Positions 34,242-46,547 of a stretch of DNA of 64,000 nucleotides are shown in pieces. Origin of the DNA: Arcuatula senhousia. Taxonomy: Eukaryota; Mollusca; Bivalvia; Mytilida; Mytilidae. The stretch is from positions 61,726,686-61,790,685 of the forward strand of contig OZ020306.1 in assembly GCA_963971305.1 (NCBI GenBank), given 5' to 3'. The position numbers and the translations under genes are program-made. Under the pieces are notes generated by a model that was not told where the DNA came from, did no database searches, and saw only the letters and a program-made list of their open reading frames with translations. Within the stretch, counting starts at the first letter, position 1. Every line of letters starts with the position of its first letter.

Positions 34242-35302
34242 CTACAACATATTTTAAATGTGTTTTAAGATATATATGTTTACATACACTACATTGTAAC
34301 ACGTGCACGGAACAACAATGTATTGTGCGGAGTGTTCCGAATGCAATTCAAACATCGATATATGAATATTCATGAGCTTTGCGCGAAAACAATGAGCACA
34401 ATTTTAAGTGCAAAGACAGTCAAATTTGAGTGTTAATTTAGACTAAGAAAATCATATTTGATTATTGTCTCAGATTTAGAGCAACACTTTGAGTGTAATT
34501 TTTATTATTTTTGAAAGTGTTTTATTTTTTTTGAGTTTGTAGTTTGTACCAGTTTGAGAGTGAATTTTAATTTTGAGTGTGTATTACAGAATTTTGTGCA
34601 AAATAACTTATATTTGAATCATACTTTTGACGAGTACGGCGTGCCATATGTATACCTGAAAAAAAGTACAGTTAGCTAAACACAATGAAAATATTTTGAT
34701 CATCAATATGATGATACAAATAGCAAATATTTGTTTCACAATTTAAAATCCTACCAAGTAAAAATGAAACTTGAAGATATAATAAATTATAAATATTTCT
34801 TTGAATTTGCCATACACATGTATTCAAAAAATGATAATTCAATATATAAGGACTACCAGCTTTTGGAATTTGTTTTCAGGCAAGCGTTAGCTGCCTTTTG
34901 TAGTTATAAGGTTACTTCTGGCTTTCGCGTTTTTTTTTCTGTCTAGACGGAGTAATCTGCCTACTGTAATATTTTATCTTCTATATTTCTTTTTAAAATA
35001 TAATCTTATATGTTACAATTTAATGCATTTTTTTTTTAATTTTCATTTTTAAACGACACACAACAAGTTTTATAAATTCCTTTGCAATTTACAAAGCGAA
35101 CTTTTTAATGATCGGCTCAAGAACATACGTGAATATTTATCTGTAACTTGATTGGTCGTGCACTCTACCTTCAAATATTGTTGTTATTTCATTGGTTTAG
35201 TGTAGATTTTTTTTTCTGATTCATTCATAAATTCAATACACATTAATACATCCTGGACGTGTTCATTTTCATCGAAGGGGGTTTTGAATCAATATCATTT
35301 GT

Positions 35303-35358
35303 ATACAATCATAGACCTGTATATTAAATATATTTAATATACAGATCTATGATACAAT
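35303..35358. mobile_element. 42-bp palindrome flanked by 7-bp direct repeats
   Basis: The palindrome 35310-35351 (starts CATAGACCTGTATATTAAAT, ends ATACAGATCTATG) is bordered by ATACAAT at 35303-35309 and 35352-35358. The ends match those of 28474-28511 but the flanks differ, as expected for independent insertions. Confidence 0.7.
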
Positions 35359-35916
35359 ACAGTGCATGTGCACTCGAAAGTTTATATAATTTTAATTTAA
35401 AATATGATTGGTTATAGATTGAATATTCTTCTGTGCCAAAGAGGGGGACTAGAGTATTCATTACCTTTTAAAATATCTGCTATTTTAGTGCTTACATATT
35501 TCGCTTGCTTTTTAACGCTTTAGCGCTTTGATTAATATAAATGCTCATAGCTGACACTACTTTTCACTTGGAAAATTAGTTTGTGTATATCATGTATATA
35601 TCCACATTATGTTAGTGTAATACAAACTGTAATAAGCACACCTTTTCATTTGTATATTTTTTTTTTTCACTAAGAGACAAAGAATTTATCGAAGTTTAGT
35701 TTTTATAACATTATTTATGTCAAGTTGTACTATAACATGCTTCTAAACGGTATTCGGTTACTGTCATATGTTGTAAACCCCTATTAATTAAATATACGCC
35801 AATCTGGTTGTCAAAAAGCAAACGCAGTTTGTAAATAAATTTCAATTTGTAATATTTAACGAATTTATCACTTATATAAATTTTTAAAAATTGACACAAA
35901 GTTGTTTCCCATCATT

Positions 35917-36426
35917 GAGGGGGGGGGGGGGGCAAGGGGTTAGCTGTTCTTGTGTTATTGGCTTAAATTGGTTTTCTGTTAGCTGTTATTGCAGATATCA
36001 GATTTAATGTTAACTGTTATTGACCAGTTCTGTGTTAACTGTTATTGAAGAAATTCAGTTTACTGTTACCTGTTATTGAATAATACAATTTTATGTTATC
36101 TGTTATCAAAAATAGTATGTTAGCTAAATTGAAATGGTCAGTTCTCTAGAAGCATCTCCAGAATATGAACAAATGCCTGCTACCAGTTCAAGAGCATTAG
36201 ACTTTATGAGAGCTGTCACAACTAGAAGTGGTAGAACTGTGAATTAAAGTGTCAACAAAGTTCACATAGTTTTTAGCTGTTATTGGTTTTAATACTTACA
36301 TATTAACTGTTTTTGACTTTTTAAATGCTGTTATCTGTTATTGAGGATATCAATTCTCTGTTATCTGTTATTGGGAAAATCAATTCCCTGTTAAGATGTT
36401 ATTGGACCCCCCCTTGCCCCCCCCTC
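35917..36426. mobile_element. G-rich-TIR element full of GTTATTG words, with target duplication
   Basis: It begins GAGGGGGG...CAAGGGG and ends CCCCTTGCCCCCCCCTC, with ATCATT directly repeated on both sides (35911-35916, 36427-36432). The interior is arrays of TGTTAWCTGTTATTG words on each side of a non-repetitive core (36120-36260) holding a 37-codon frame. Confidence 0.75.
36134..36247 (+). CDS. Small 37-codon frame inside a TIR element
   Basis: ATG at 36134 to TAA at 36247. The peptide is mixed in composition, unlike the AT-rich surroundings, and ends AVTTRSGRTVN; TRSGR-type tails occur in some retroelement polyproteins. Function is unknown. It may be a captured exon or gene scrap. Confidence 0.25.
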   Translation: MVSSLEASPEYEQMPATSSRALDFMRAVTTRSGRTVN

Positions 36427-36432
36427 ATCATT

Positions 36433-38189
36433 CTTCGTTAATATCAAGAATTTGCAAATTTTTATCAGAAGAATCCCCCAAAAGATTGCACGTCACCACA
36501 ACTTCCAATCTTATTTTTTGGAATTAATGAATCTTGCGTTTTCAGTTCGAAAAATAATTAAAAAACAAAAAAAAAATAAACATGAGATATAAAGGAATCG
36601 TTTTACTTATGTTTTTAGTATAATGATGAATCGATTTAAGATCGTACGTAGCATTTATTGCATCATTATTTGACTCGTCATTTTTGACGCCATTTCGACT
36701 TTTTTGTCACGTGATCATGGTGAAGAAAATCGACACCATTTTGTGACCGAGCTATGAAACTGAAAGTGTATGTTTAAGTTAAAATGTCAAAATCCGTGCG
36801 TAAAACATATAGCTGGGAAGGTGGTAGGGTAAATTTCTACCCTTATGATTGCACATTTAGATATGTCTTCCACATCCTGACAAGACCCAAGATGGTGGGA
36901 GACGGTTTCATTAACCCTTTCTTTCACAAAAAGTAAACAACTCGTTGCTATGTGTCGTTTATGGAAAGTTTAATAGTTGATTCTATTCTGAAATAAAGTT
37001 GATAATCAAAGTCATGTTAATTGCTAGTTTTGTTTTATCAACGTTTAAAATTTACCTTCATAAATTAGATACCTATAAAGCTAGCTGATCCTCTGTTTAT
37101 ACTTCCAAGGAAAACAAGCGTACTTCGTTCACTATTTTATCGATCGACTGATAATTCACGTATGAAAAATGAAGTTTAAAAAACAGCATTTTTAATATCA
37201 TTGAAAAGTTGTAATTCAAATGTAAATGATCTACGTAGTGGATCTTTTATTAAAATTTCGAAAAACTAACTTGTTATTTATATACATTCCATGATTTAAC
37301 CTTTTGGTTGAAACTATTAAATTATTCCTTATTGATTTTGTATGAAATGTTGAATAAATGTACGACACAGTTATTCTACAAAATTTATCAGAAACATTTT
37401 AATGAAATAATGCAATAAGTGGAAGCTGAGATTATGTACTGTAACAAATTTCAAAGATTGTTTATTTCATAGTATAAAAGAAGAGAAATAATTGGATATT
37501 TGAAAATGGCCTATATTGCGGTCGTGTATTGATATATGACGAGACAACACGACCATCAGCTAGATTTTGGTTGGTCAGTTACTGAAAGGCTATCGTACCT
37601 ATATCCCGAATAAACAAGAAGGGATATGGTTAAAACCATATCCATTGGTACTCGAGTTACATATATGTCACAGTTAGGCTTCTGAAACATGCACAATGCA
37701 TTTAACATAATAGTAATACCTACCATACCAACATGAAAGATAAGGTTGAAGGGATTCATTCATTGTTATAAGCATCATTTGAACAAACCGTACCTATATG
37801 TTTTATTGCACTTTCTAATTATAAAACAGTATGGGTATTTAATGATTCATATGGAAGAACAGGTCACAGTTAATTTTGAAGCATACGATTGCTAAGTATC
37901 ATTAGGTGCACCTATAACTGGTTTTTGGCAATGCAAACTGACAAAATGTTGATAGGACAGGCCACCCAGCTAAGCTCAAAAGGGTATTGAAAGCCTTTTA
38001 TAATTTTTGACGCTCGGCTTCCTACTCTGAGGATCTGAAAAGACCAAATGACAAAAACCCCAGAAAGACCTGATTATTATCTGGACTAAAAAAAAACCTC
38101 GTTCAACGAGTCGTTGCTCAAATGTTAATTTTGAGAAATTTTAACTGTCTGTAGCATGGGAGGTAATTTTTATTATAAAGGTAGGTACA
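36433..38189. other. Intergenic, nothing recognised
   Basis: AT-rich; short frames on both strands are incidental. No splice-consistent exon was found. Confidence 0.4.
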
Positions 38190-38545
38190 TATGTGTGGTC
38201 CAAAAGGGTCTACTTTTTTAGATGCTCAATATATGAAAAGGGTGGAAATTTCACATGAGGTATACTTTTCATAAATGTCATATTTCAATAGAAACAGATT
38301 GACTGAGCATCCGCATTTTGCCTCCTTCTAACCTTAACTGTACATGCATTTGATAATTATTACCATTCAAACTTTGATTTTAATAGAATATCTATAAAAC
38401 ATGTAAAGTTAAAGTATATTCTGTGTAATTTCAAATGCATTAAAAATATATGAATGGGTGTCTTTTTTTAAGCAGGTGTGGGTATAGAATTTCTGGGCCA
38501 CACATCTGTACCCTAAAATACTTGGAGTTACCCCCACACCTGTAG
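38190..38545. repeat. Dispersed repeat, copy 2 (pair with 1495-1860)
   Basis: Collinear with 1495-1860 over its whole length, ending at CTTGGAGTTACCCCC. It has small internal indels. Confidence 0.65.
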
Positions 38546-39380
38546 TGTAGGGTATACCAGACAAAATAATTTTTTAGTAGTTGAATTATCTCGTTGAAGC
38601 TCAGGTCAAAGCATTACTCAAACAGGTTGTGTTCATGCACATGGAACGAATCGATCCAGCCATCTTGTTTTCATAAAACAACGTCACGAATTATAAGGCC
38701 TTGTTGATAATTTTAGATCAAGTACACGTGAATTATACCATTAAGATCGCAAAATGTTTGCATGGTTCATAACTACATAAGTAGAGGGTTGCAAAAACGA
38801 TAAAACGATGAAAAAATAACATATCTGGAAAAGTTCAATCTGTTTGAGAATATAATGCTGCTGAGAAAAAAATAGTTCGCGCAGTAATATAAGAAATTTA
38901 ACTGCATTAACAGCTATTTATGCGCGATAATGCACCAGATGGTGACTTTTCGGTATTATTTTTTCAAATTGATCAATGATAAAATTTTACACAGACTTTA
39001 ATTTATTCACAAACTTGCATCAAAATTAATCCTCATGACGAACTATTTTACATCCTATTATGCAACACATGAATCGTTATGCAATAGACAACAGGGCGAA
39101 TCTAAGTACACATCTAGAATAGATATTCGAGAATAGGTCTCTCGTATGAAAATCCACTATGGACACTTTATTCTTTAACCAAAAAAACAATTTTATCTGA
39201 CACCTAACTGATTTGAACATATAATCATATAAGCAACCAACATAGCTTTCCTCTACCTGCAATCGTATACAGTTATATAATGTGTAGCCAGGCAATGAAT
39301 CAGAATATTTTCCCAGTGGTATCCAGATCAGCTCAATGTTTTATATTGCACGAAGCCGCATTACACAAATTCTTTATTGT

Positions 39381-40840
39381 AACAAGAGGCTTCCAGGAGC
39401 CTTAATCATCACGGTCTTAAAGCTATAGCAGAATCTTCTATTAACTATTACCCATATATGGGGTCGTCTGACAACTTCGACCAAATTGCTACTTTTAAAG
39501 AGCTAAATGAGCTGAAGGTTTATACAAGCTAAGACTTTTCTCTATCTGCAACTTTGTTGTCATTTTTATTTCTATGTAACAAAAAAGTCAATAAACTAAC
39601 TTGTACCTTTGAAGGGTATAACTCCTATAAGGTACATCTGACAACTTAAACCTGATGGAGACTTTTTAACAGTTCAATGAGTTGAAGGTTTTAGCAAGCA
39701 TAATTTATATTTTTCTATCTTCAATAGTTGACATCCTTCAAATGTATAGGAAAAACATGAAAAATGCCATTTTTACCTTTAAAAAGCCATAACCCCTATA
39801 AGCTTAAACCAAATGGAGACTTTTTTCAGAGACCCTTTATACTGTAAATAAGGTCTCTGCTTTTTTTAGAGCTAACTGATCTGAAGGTTTAAGTATTTAT
39901 CAGCTTTTCTCTTTCATTCGTTCTTTCATGTCTTTTGGAAATACACAAAACAATGTATTTCCCAAAGACATGAAAGAACACTTTTTTTACCTTTAAAGAC
40001 CATTACACCTCTAAGGGGTCAAATGACAACTTCGATCAAATGGAGAGCTAAATAAGCGGGAGGTTTAAGCCAGCAAAAGCTTTTCTCTATCTTCAATAGT
40101 TTTCATGCTATGCGGATCGGCCATATAGTTTTACCCTTGTCCGTAACATTTTGGTTATGTTATTGGTTAAGGTCCATTAATCGGTTACTAGATGTTGGGT
40201 CTCAATGATATTTCACCACTAGATGGATCTCGGGTAGATCCACACAATCCACTAGAAATTAAGTCACTGTGACCTATATTTTATGCACGAATGACTGGTT
40301 AAGTTTTTGGTTTAGGTTCATTGCTTGGATACTTGATATTGGGGGTCAATGATATTTTACCACTAGACAGGTCTTGGGTAGGGCTTTATCACCCACTAGA
40401 AACTAGGTCATTGTGACCTATTTTTTATGCATAAATGACTTTGGTTAAGGTTCATAATCCAGGTTATACAAATTTGGAGTCAATGATCGGGTCATCTGAC
40501 AACTTAAATAAAATGGAAAAAAAATGTACAGCTATTGACTCTGAAGAGCCTAAGATCCTTCAGATTATAGATTTTTATTTGCTATAATTGCTTGGTTATA
40601 AGCCATTTTAAGTGATCCCTCCTGTTCTATTTTTAGTAACAGTGGCAATTTTTTCATCGAATCATTACAAAATGATCGAGGATTGTTTGTTGACAACATG
40701 TCATATATGCTTCCTGAAAAGTTTGTTTAATTGATTCAGTAATTTTAGAGGAGAATATATTTTAAATTATTAACGGACGATGGACGATTGATGCATAGTG
40801 ATGGCATAAGCTCACATTGCCTTTGCCAAACTGAGCTAAA
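39381..40840 (+). repeat. Dispersed element starting AACAAGAGGCTTCCAGGAGC, copy 1
   Basis: Starts like 41636 and contains repeated blocks of the type GGGTCRTCTGACAACTT followed by an ACTTTTTAAAGAGCTAA-like stretch and CTTTTCTCTATCTTCAATAG. It ends in a GGACGATGGACGATTGATGC stretch and ATAGTGATGGCATAAGCTCAC, like the end of copy 2. Confidence 0.6.
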
Positions 40841-41079
40841 AATGAAGGACATTACACGAATTTGAAAATCAAAATATTTGGACCTTATTATACACCACCA
40901 ATACGTTATGTCGGGTGTTTACTGGAATGTTCGTTTTGAAAGTCGAAAAAGTTGTTTTAGCCTTTAGGATGCCAAAAACAAAAACAGCCATTTAAATGCC
41001 ATTCTAGCTTAAGTTATGGGAAATATCAACAGCTATTTAAGCGGGTCTCTACTGTTTAGATTCTTCAAAGTGCCCTTCT

Positions 41080-41418
41080 AAAATACATCCAAATCTTAAA
41101 GAGTTAAAAGCTGAGATTCAAAATTTTGTGGAAAATAGCTTTAGTTTTTTGTGCAAGGTTTACTCAGTATTGCAAAAGTTTTGTCATCATACAAACGTTG
41201 ATCTTCACACTTGTGATGACATAGGTATGACACATTGTCAAGAAGAAGCATCCAATGCACTATCAACAGATATGGACAAAGACAACCTAGCACGTCAATG
41301 TCAACAGAGCACCAATTTAGCTTACAAACTATCACGAAACTTTTCTAAACAGGCACTTGTATTAATGCTTCCAGATCTTTATCGAATTAACAAGAACTTC
41401 TTCAGTTGTGTCCTATAG
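41080..41418 (+). pseudogene. Unrecognised open frame, possible exon or gene remnant
   Basis: An open frame including IHPNLKELKAEIQNFVENSF, then SVLQKFCHHTNVDLHTC and KQALVLMLPDLYRINKNFF. Amino-acid composition looks protein-like. No start, splice partner or family was identified; a stretch ending AGCAGTGAGAG|GTAAATG (41480) could be a further exon. Confidence 0.25.
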
Positions 41419-41635
41419 CATATGATTTTATTGGCTACAGCTTAACAACTGAACAAGCAACAAACATATTGAGAGCAGTGAGAGGTAAATGTAAAATACA
41501 CGACCTAACTTTTGTCGACAGCAGTACGCGGTGAAGATAGGGAACCACTGACGTTGTTTCAATTTACAAGGACATTTGGATACTGTCTTGCGGTCTTTCA
41601 TAATGGAGTATTGTTCAACAAATAGCAAAAATTAG

Positions 41636-43084
41636 AACAAGAGGCTCCCAGGAGCCTGAATCGCTCACCTGACATATGTGCCTGAAGTAAAGGTTATAAG
41701 GCAAAATCTATTTATTGTTGAAAGGGTCATAAGATTAATAAGGGGGTCATCTGACAATATGGTGGATCTAAAGGTGCTGATCACTTTTGTTCTCAATCAA
41801 AATCTAAAAATCTGTCACCCTTTTTGAGTTATTTGCAAAAAAAAATGCAGTTTAACCTAATGTTCTATTTTTAGCCACAGTGGCCATGTTTTACAACCAA
41901 TCAAAAATCCCCACTACAGTTCTATACACCTAATAATAATAAACAATAATACCAAGTTTGGTTCCATTTGGACTTATAGTGTCAGAGGAGTTAACATTTT
42001 CAATATAAGGAAATGCAGTTAAAATGCTCAATTTTGACGTTCCAAGGGCAATAACTCCTCAAAGGAAAGGTCCTACAACGTTGACCCTGTTACAAATTTT
42101 GTAGATCTTGATGCCCTAAACAATATGCAATTTAAATTTCTCAAATATCTTGCATATTTTCAAGATATTGAGCTAAACAGGTGCAAAATTTGCAAAAAAT
42201 CCACAAAAAGGGCAATAACTCCTACATGGGTTGTTGGATTTTCTTCAAAATTTCAGAGCTGGTAGATCTTGAGGTGCTGATCACTTTTGTTCCCAATCAA
42301 AATTTTGAAATCTGTCACCGTTTTAGAGTTATGTGCAAAAAACTGCCATTTACCCCTATGTTCTATTTTTAGCCACAGCGGCCATGTTTTACGACCAATC
42401 AAAAATCCCCACATCAGTTCTATACACCTAATGCTAATAAACAACTATACCAAGTTTGGTTCCATTTGGACTTAAAGTGTCAGAGGAGTTAACGTATTCA
42501 ATGTAATGAGGAAATGCTGTTAAAATGCTAAATTTTGACGTTCTAAGGGCAATAACTCCTAAAAGAAAAGGTCCTACAACGTTGATCCTGTTACATATTT
42601 TGTAGATCTTGATGTGCTCAACAATATGCAATTTAAATTTCTCAAATATCTAGTATAGTTTTCAAGATATTGAGCTAAACAGGTGCACAATTTGCAAAAA
42701 ATCCACAAAAAGGGCAATAACTCCTACATGGGTCGTTGGATTTTCTTTAAAAGTTCAGGGTAGGTAGATCTTGAGGTGCTGATCACTTTTACTTTTTTGC
42801 CAGAATTTTGATATCTGTAGCTGTTTTTGAGTTATTTGATAAAACTGCATTTACCCCTATGTTCTATTTTTAGCCATGGCGGCCATGTTTTACGACGAAT
42901 CAAAAATCCCCACATCAGTTCTAAGCACCGAATGCTAATGAACAACCATACCAAGTTTGGTTGCAATTAGACTTATGGTGTCAGAGGAGTTAACGTTTTA
43001 AAAAGTTTACGGACGACGGACGACGGACGGACGACGGATGCCAAGTGATGACAATAGCTCACCTGACCCTTCGGGTCAGGTGAG
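41636..43084 (+). repeat. Hairpin-ended element with three ~500-bp tandem units
   Basis: The start has the small palindrome GGCTCCCAGGAGCC, and the end has a 12-bp-stem hairpin at 43058-43084 (CTCACCTGACCC, loop TTC). Inside, GCCATGTTTTACRACSAATC with ATCCCCAC recurs at about 41885, 42378 and 42884, defining units of about 490-505 bp. GGACGACGGACGACGGACGG precedes the end. Confidence 0.7.
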
Positions 43085-43224
43085 TTTAAAAAGTGCTCAA
43101 AACTTTGCTGATATCACTAGTAGCTTTCAAGGGACGTATAATATTATAAATAAATACAGCGTATCTCATACAAAGGACCCGTAATTTTAGGGAAATTTAG
43201 GCATGTACATAGATAAAACATCTC

Positions 43225-43554
43225 ATCATATCTTGCATAGTTTAGATATAATCACAGACAATGCCACAGCATACATTACTGATGAAATCGGTTCATCGCT
43301 GCAAGGAACTACCAATGACCAAGAGCAATCTAATGGGTACAGCACATGAACCTGAAATTATAGATGCTAGTAATGAACAAAAATATGTGAACAGCTGTTT
43401 TGACCAGCATGACATTAATACGATGCGGGACAGTTCAATTGAAATAGATCGAAAAAAGAATGTGAACAAAGGTGATTTTATTGACCTCCTCTTGTCATCA
43501 GAAAAGCTAGAAAATCTGACAAAAATAAATTACACATATGCTGAAACCAGATAG
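43225..43554 (+). pseudogene. Unrecognised open frame, possible exon or gene remnant
   Basis: A frame from 43261 reads on to KNVNKGDFIDLLLSSEKLEN and is protein-like in composition, while another frame reads TDNATAYITDEIGSSLQGTT. It may belong with 41080-41418, the two being separated by the hairpin-ended element. No family recognised. Confidence 0.2.
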
Positions 43555-44120
43555 CTGAAAGTTAGAAAATAAAATCAATCGAACATCTACATGTAGAAAA
43601 AAAACAGGAACAAATAAATGCAATAAAGAATGTAGGACATCTCGGCCCATTTCAATCTCGACAAATTACAAACTCGGCATTCTACCAAGTCGGCCTATAC
43701 AAACCCTGCACATTGCAAATTCGGCACATTTTTTGTATAAAAGGATGACAATACGCATTATAGTTTTTTTAAATTATTACACATGCAATTATTATAGTAA
43801 CATTTTTAATACATTTTTAAATATTAAACACTAAATTATTCAATATGTTCTCTCAAATATAAACAATATGAAAAATACAATTCTTTTGTTTCTAAAAGAT
43901 GTCAATATTAAAATTTACAATACTGTAAGTAACTACACAGTTAAACTAAAAGTTACTATACGCACAACTAAAATTTGTTCTTTTCCATGTAAATTCTCAC
44001 AACTTGAATTCGCATTTGGATATTAATGCGAAAATAAGAAATACACGAACATACACACCACAAAATAAAACGAAAAATCAGAAACCAAATAAAAAAAAAA
44101 CACAATTCAATTGTAATCAT

Positions 44121-44279
44121 AAGAATTGAATGTTTGTATTTTGATGTTTCATAGGGTTGTTAAACCGTTGACAGGATGCACATTTTTAACATTAAGCGCT
44201 AGCGCGCTTCATTCAAAATGTGCTACGGTCAACAGTTTTACATGCCAATGAAACATCAAAATACAAACAGTCAATTCTT
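44121..44279. mobile_element. Foldback element nested in the 2-kb TIR element
   Basis: Arms AAGAATTGAATGTTTGTATT and AATACAAACAGTCAATTCTT pair for about 70 bp around a centre containing GCGCTAGCGCGC. Confidence 0.7.
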
Positions 44280-44556
44280 AATTCTGTAATTACACGTGAA
44301 CATTCTGCACAGTGCTCATTTCCCATTGTAAAAGAGCAGTGTTAAAGCAATGGAGAATAATGTTCTTTATTCAAACTTTATTTCAGTAATAATAAAATAT
44401 TTAAGATGCTCTTATATACAAAACATACATGTACACCTTTTGGCATTTGCATGTTTAAAAAATATCAAAATTGACACAAAAAGCTGTTGTTGTAAACAGA
44501 TTAGAATTAACTTCCTGTGTGTATTCATATATATTTATTCTGTTACTATTCCTAAT

Positions 44557-44857
44557 TTTCGTAAATAGTGAGTTATCGCCCATTTCCAAGAGTTGTCCTT
44601 CATTACAGTAGGTATATTACATTGGAATGAATGGGGAAAATAAAGATTTCATTTTTTCTAAATTATTCAAAGGGCCTAGCGCTCCCTGTTTGTCAAGGAA
44701 AACTTTTGAAAATCATTATATTTAACTTTTAGAAATTTTTTGACAAAGTAAAAAAAAATGCAGAAAAGCTTATATTTCCCCACAGTAACTAGTATAAATA
44801 CCTTCTGGAAAGAGAAGATAACTCTGCAAATGGGAGATAACTCACTATATACGAAAA
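44557..44857. mobile_element. MITE nested in the 2-kb TIR element
   Basis: Inverted ends TTTTCGTAAATAGTGAGTTA and TAACTCACTATATACGAAAA; the arms extend through CGCCCATTT / AAATGGGAG. No coding sequence. Confidence 0.7.
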
Positions 44858-46104
44858 CAGGGAATTATTATTTAAAGGTTGAAATAAATAAAATTACAGG
44901 AAACTGAGCTATTATCTTGTTATCAAAGTATCATAAAAGACATGGATTCGTTTGCTTTTTTCATTAAACTTATAAACAACAATTAACTTTAGTGCTTAGT
45001 TAATATTCATTATTTGGCAGGATTATTTTATGAAATTATATGATAAATAAAAATAGATAAATTTTAAATAGATAATCTAAAATAAATAAAAATGACATGC
45101 ATAAGTACTTGAATGTTTCGATGTTTATAGTGATAATGTGTTCTGCAAATCTATTCCATATCCCTTCCTTTTCAATTTATATCTAAAAATGAATAAATAA
45201 ATGCAAAATTCAATATATAACTTTATTTTTTTTTAAAAACATAGTAACAATTAATGCTATGAAATATTTATTATAACAAATAGTTAGTATTTTTTTAAAC
45301 TTTTATATTTGCATTAATTTGATTGATTTTTTTTCGTAAATTGTTTTATATAAAAATATGAATAAAGTTGCAACATTAATTATAAAAAATAATTTTATAA
45401 CTAAATCAATTAATAACTTTATCATATTTTATCTTAATTAACAACTCATTAAACAATTTCTTGATTTAATTGACAATTCATCAAACAATTTCTCTGAATT
45501 AAGTCTTTTTTTTTTCAAATGTGCCGAGTTTGCACACATCTTTCCCATACACCATTTAATTGTAGGCCGAGATTGAATTGTGCCGAGTTTGTACTAGGCC
45601 AAGATTGTAATGTTCCGACTTTGAAAAGGGCCGAGATGTCCTGTTACCGCAATCAACTTACCAGTAACGGAAACGCTGCAACATAATCATCATGCAAAAA
45701 TCCAATATCGGCACCATTCAGCCTAAGACCCTGTCCTCATTTTCGGTTTTGCTCAATCAAATATTCAATTTATTTTGATTATAATATTGGAGGTCATGTT
45801 TCACTATTTAGGATATGATTCCATGTTATGTTCAATTCGTATAGTAGTATTACATTTTATCAGTCTCTCATCTCATCTTTTTTTCATATAGCTATATGAG
45901 CTATTTAGAATATAATTCTAACTATGATGTTTAAAAGTTAATTCAAATTCTGAGTATCATTAATCGTGTTTCGAACCTTACAGTATCAAATATCTAATTA
46001 CAGTATATTGACTTTGATTTAAGAATGTTCCAATTCTCATCAGTTGTCAAGAACATTTTTTTATATTTTATTAGATCTAGACAAGAAGAGAAGTACACAT
46101 TCAT

Positions 46105-46546
46105 ACATGGAGGATGATGGATTCAAACTTTTGAAAAATGTTTCGATTTGATGCTAAAAATCCATCAAAAACATCAAGACTTCGACTCTTGTTTTTTAAG
46201 ATGTCATTCAGTTCTTCCTGGCTTTTTTTGGAAGTTCTTTCTAAGTATTTAATGGCCTGAAAAGTTTGCATCTCGCTCATGGCTTTTTCAAGGAGGCAGA
46301 TATTCTCTACATTTTCCTTCATTTTCTTTTCTTTTTGTTTCAGTTTATCTAGCTGATCGGATATTTTTTCTCTGAGATATTTTTCGACTCTTACTCGTTG
46401 GATTTTCTCAAATCTACTATTCAGATCATGTTGAAGCTTTTAAATATTATTTACTATTAATATTTTTTCATTGTTGATAAGAACAACAAGCTTTTATTCA
46501 CCCTCATTTTTGTTCTTCGCTACCCGGTCTTTCGCCAAAACTTGTA
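46105..46546 (-). pseudogene. Truncated B-box gene copy (coiled coil and linker only)
   Basis: Reverse-strand sequence aligns to the coiled-coil and linker of genes C and D (for example QAIKYLERTSKKSQEELNDI). It has no zinc-finger half and no propeller. Damage is visible: a nonsense TAA at 46439-46441 replaces the Lys codon in the ancestral Asn-Ile-Lys-Lys stretch, and a 27-bp deletion has occurred between two GGATTC words that are both present in genes C and D (near 48250-48285 and 59170-59210) but fused into one here near 46120. On the high-coordinate side the copy ends at about 46546, where a copy of the dispersed repeat found at 39381 begins. It lies about 740 bp downstream of gene C in the same orientation. 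Confidence 0.8.
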
Positions 46547-46547
46547 T

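Larger units (their letters stand above)
43634..45642. mobile_element. 2-kb non-coding TIR element with subterminal repeats
   Basis: 15-bp perfect inverted ends AGGACATCTCGGCCC / GGGCCGAGATGTCCT. Subterminal words ACAAACTCGGCA and TCAATCTCGGCC recur in the first and last 130 bp. The interior is very AT-rich and has no transposase frame, so it is non-autonomous. Two smaller inverted-repeat elements sit inside it. Confidence 0.75.
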
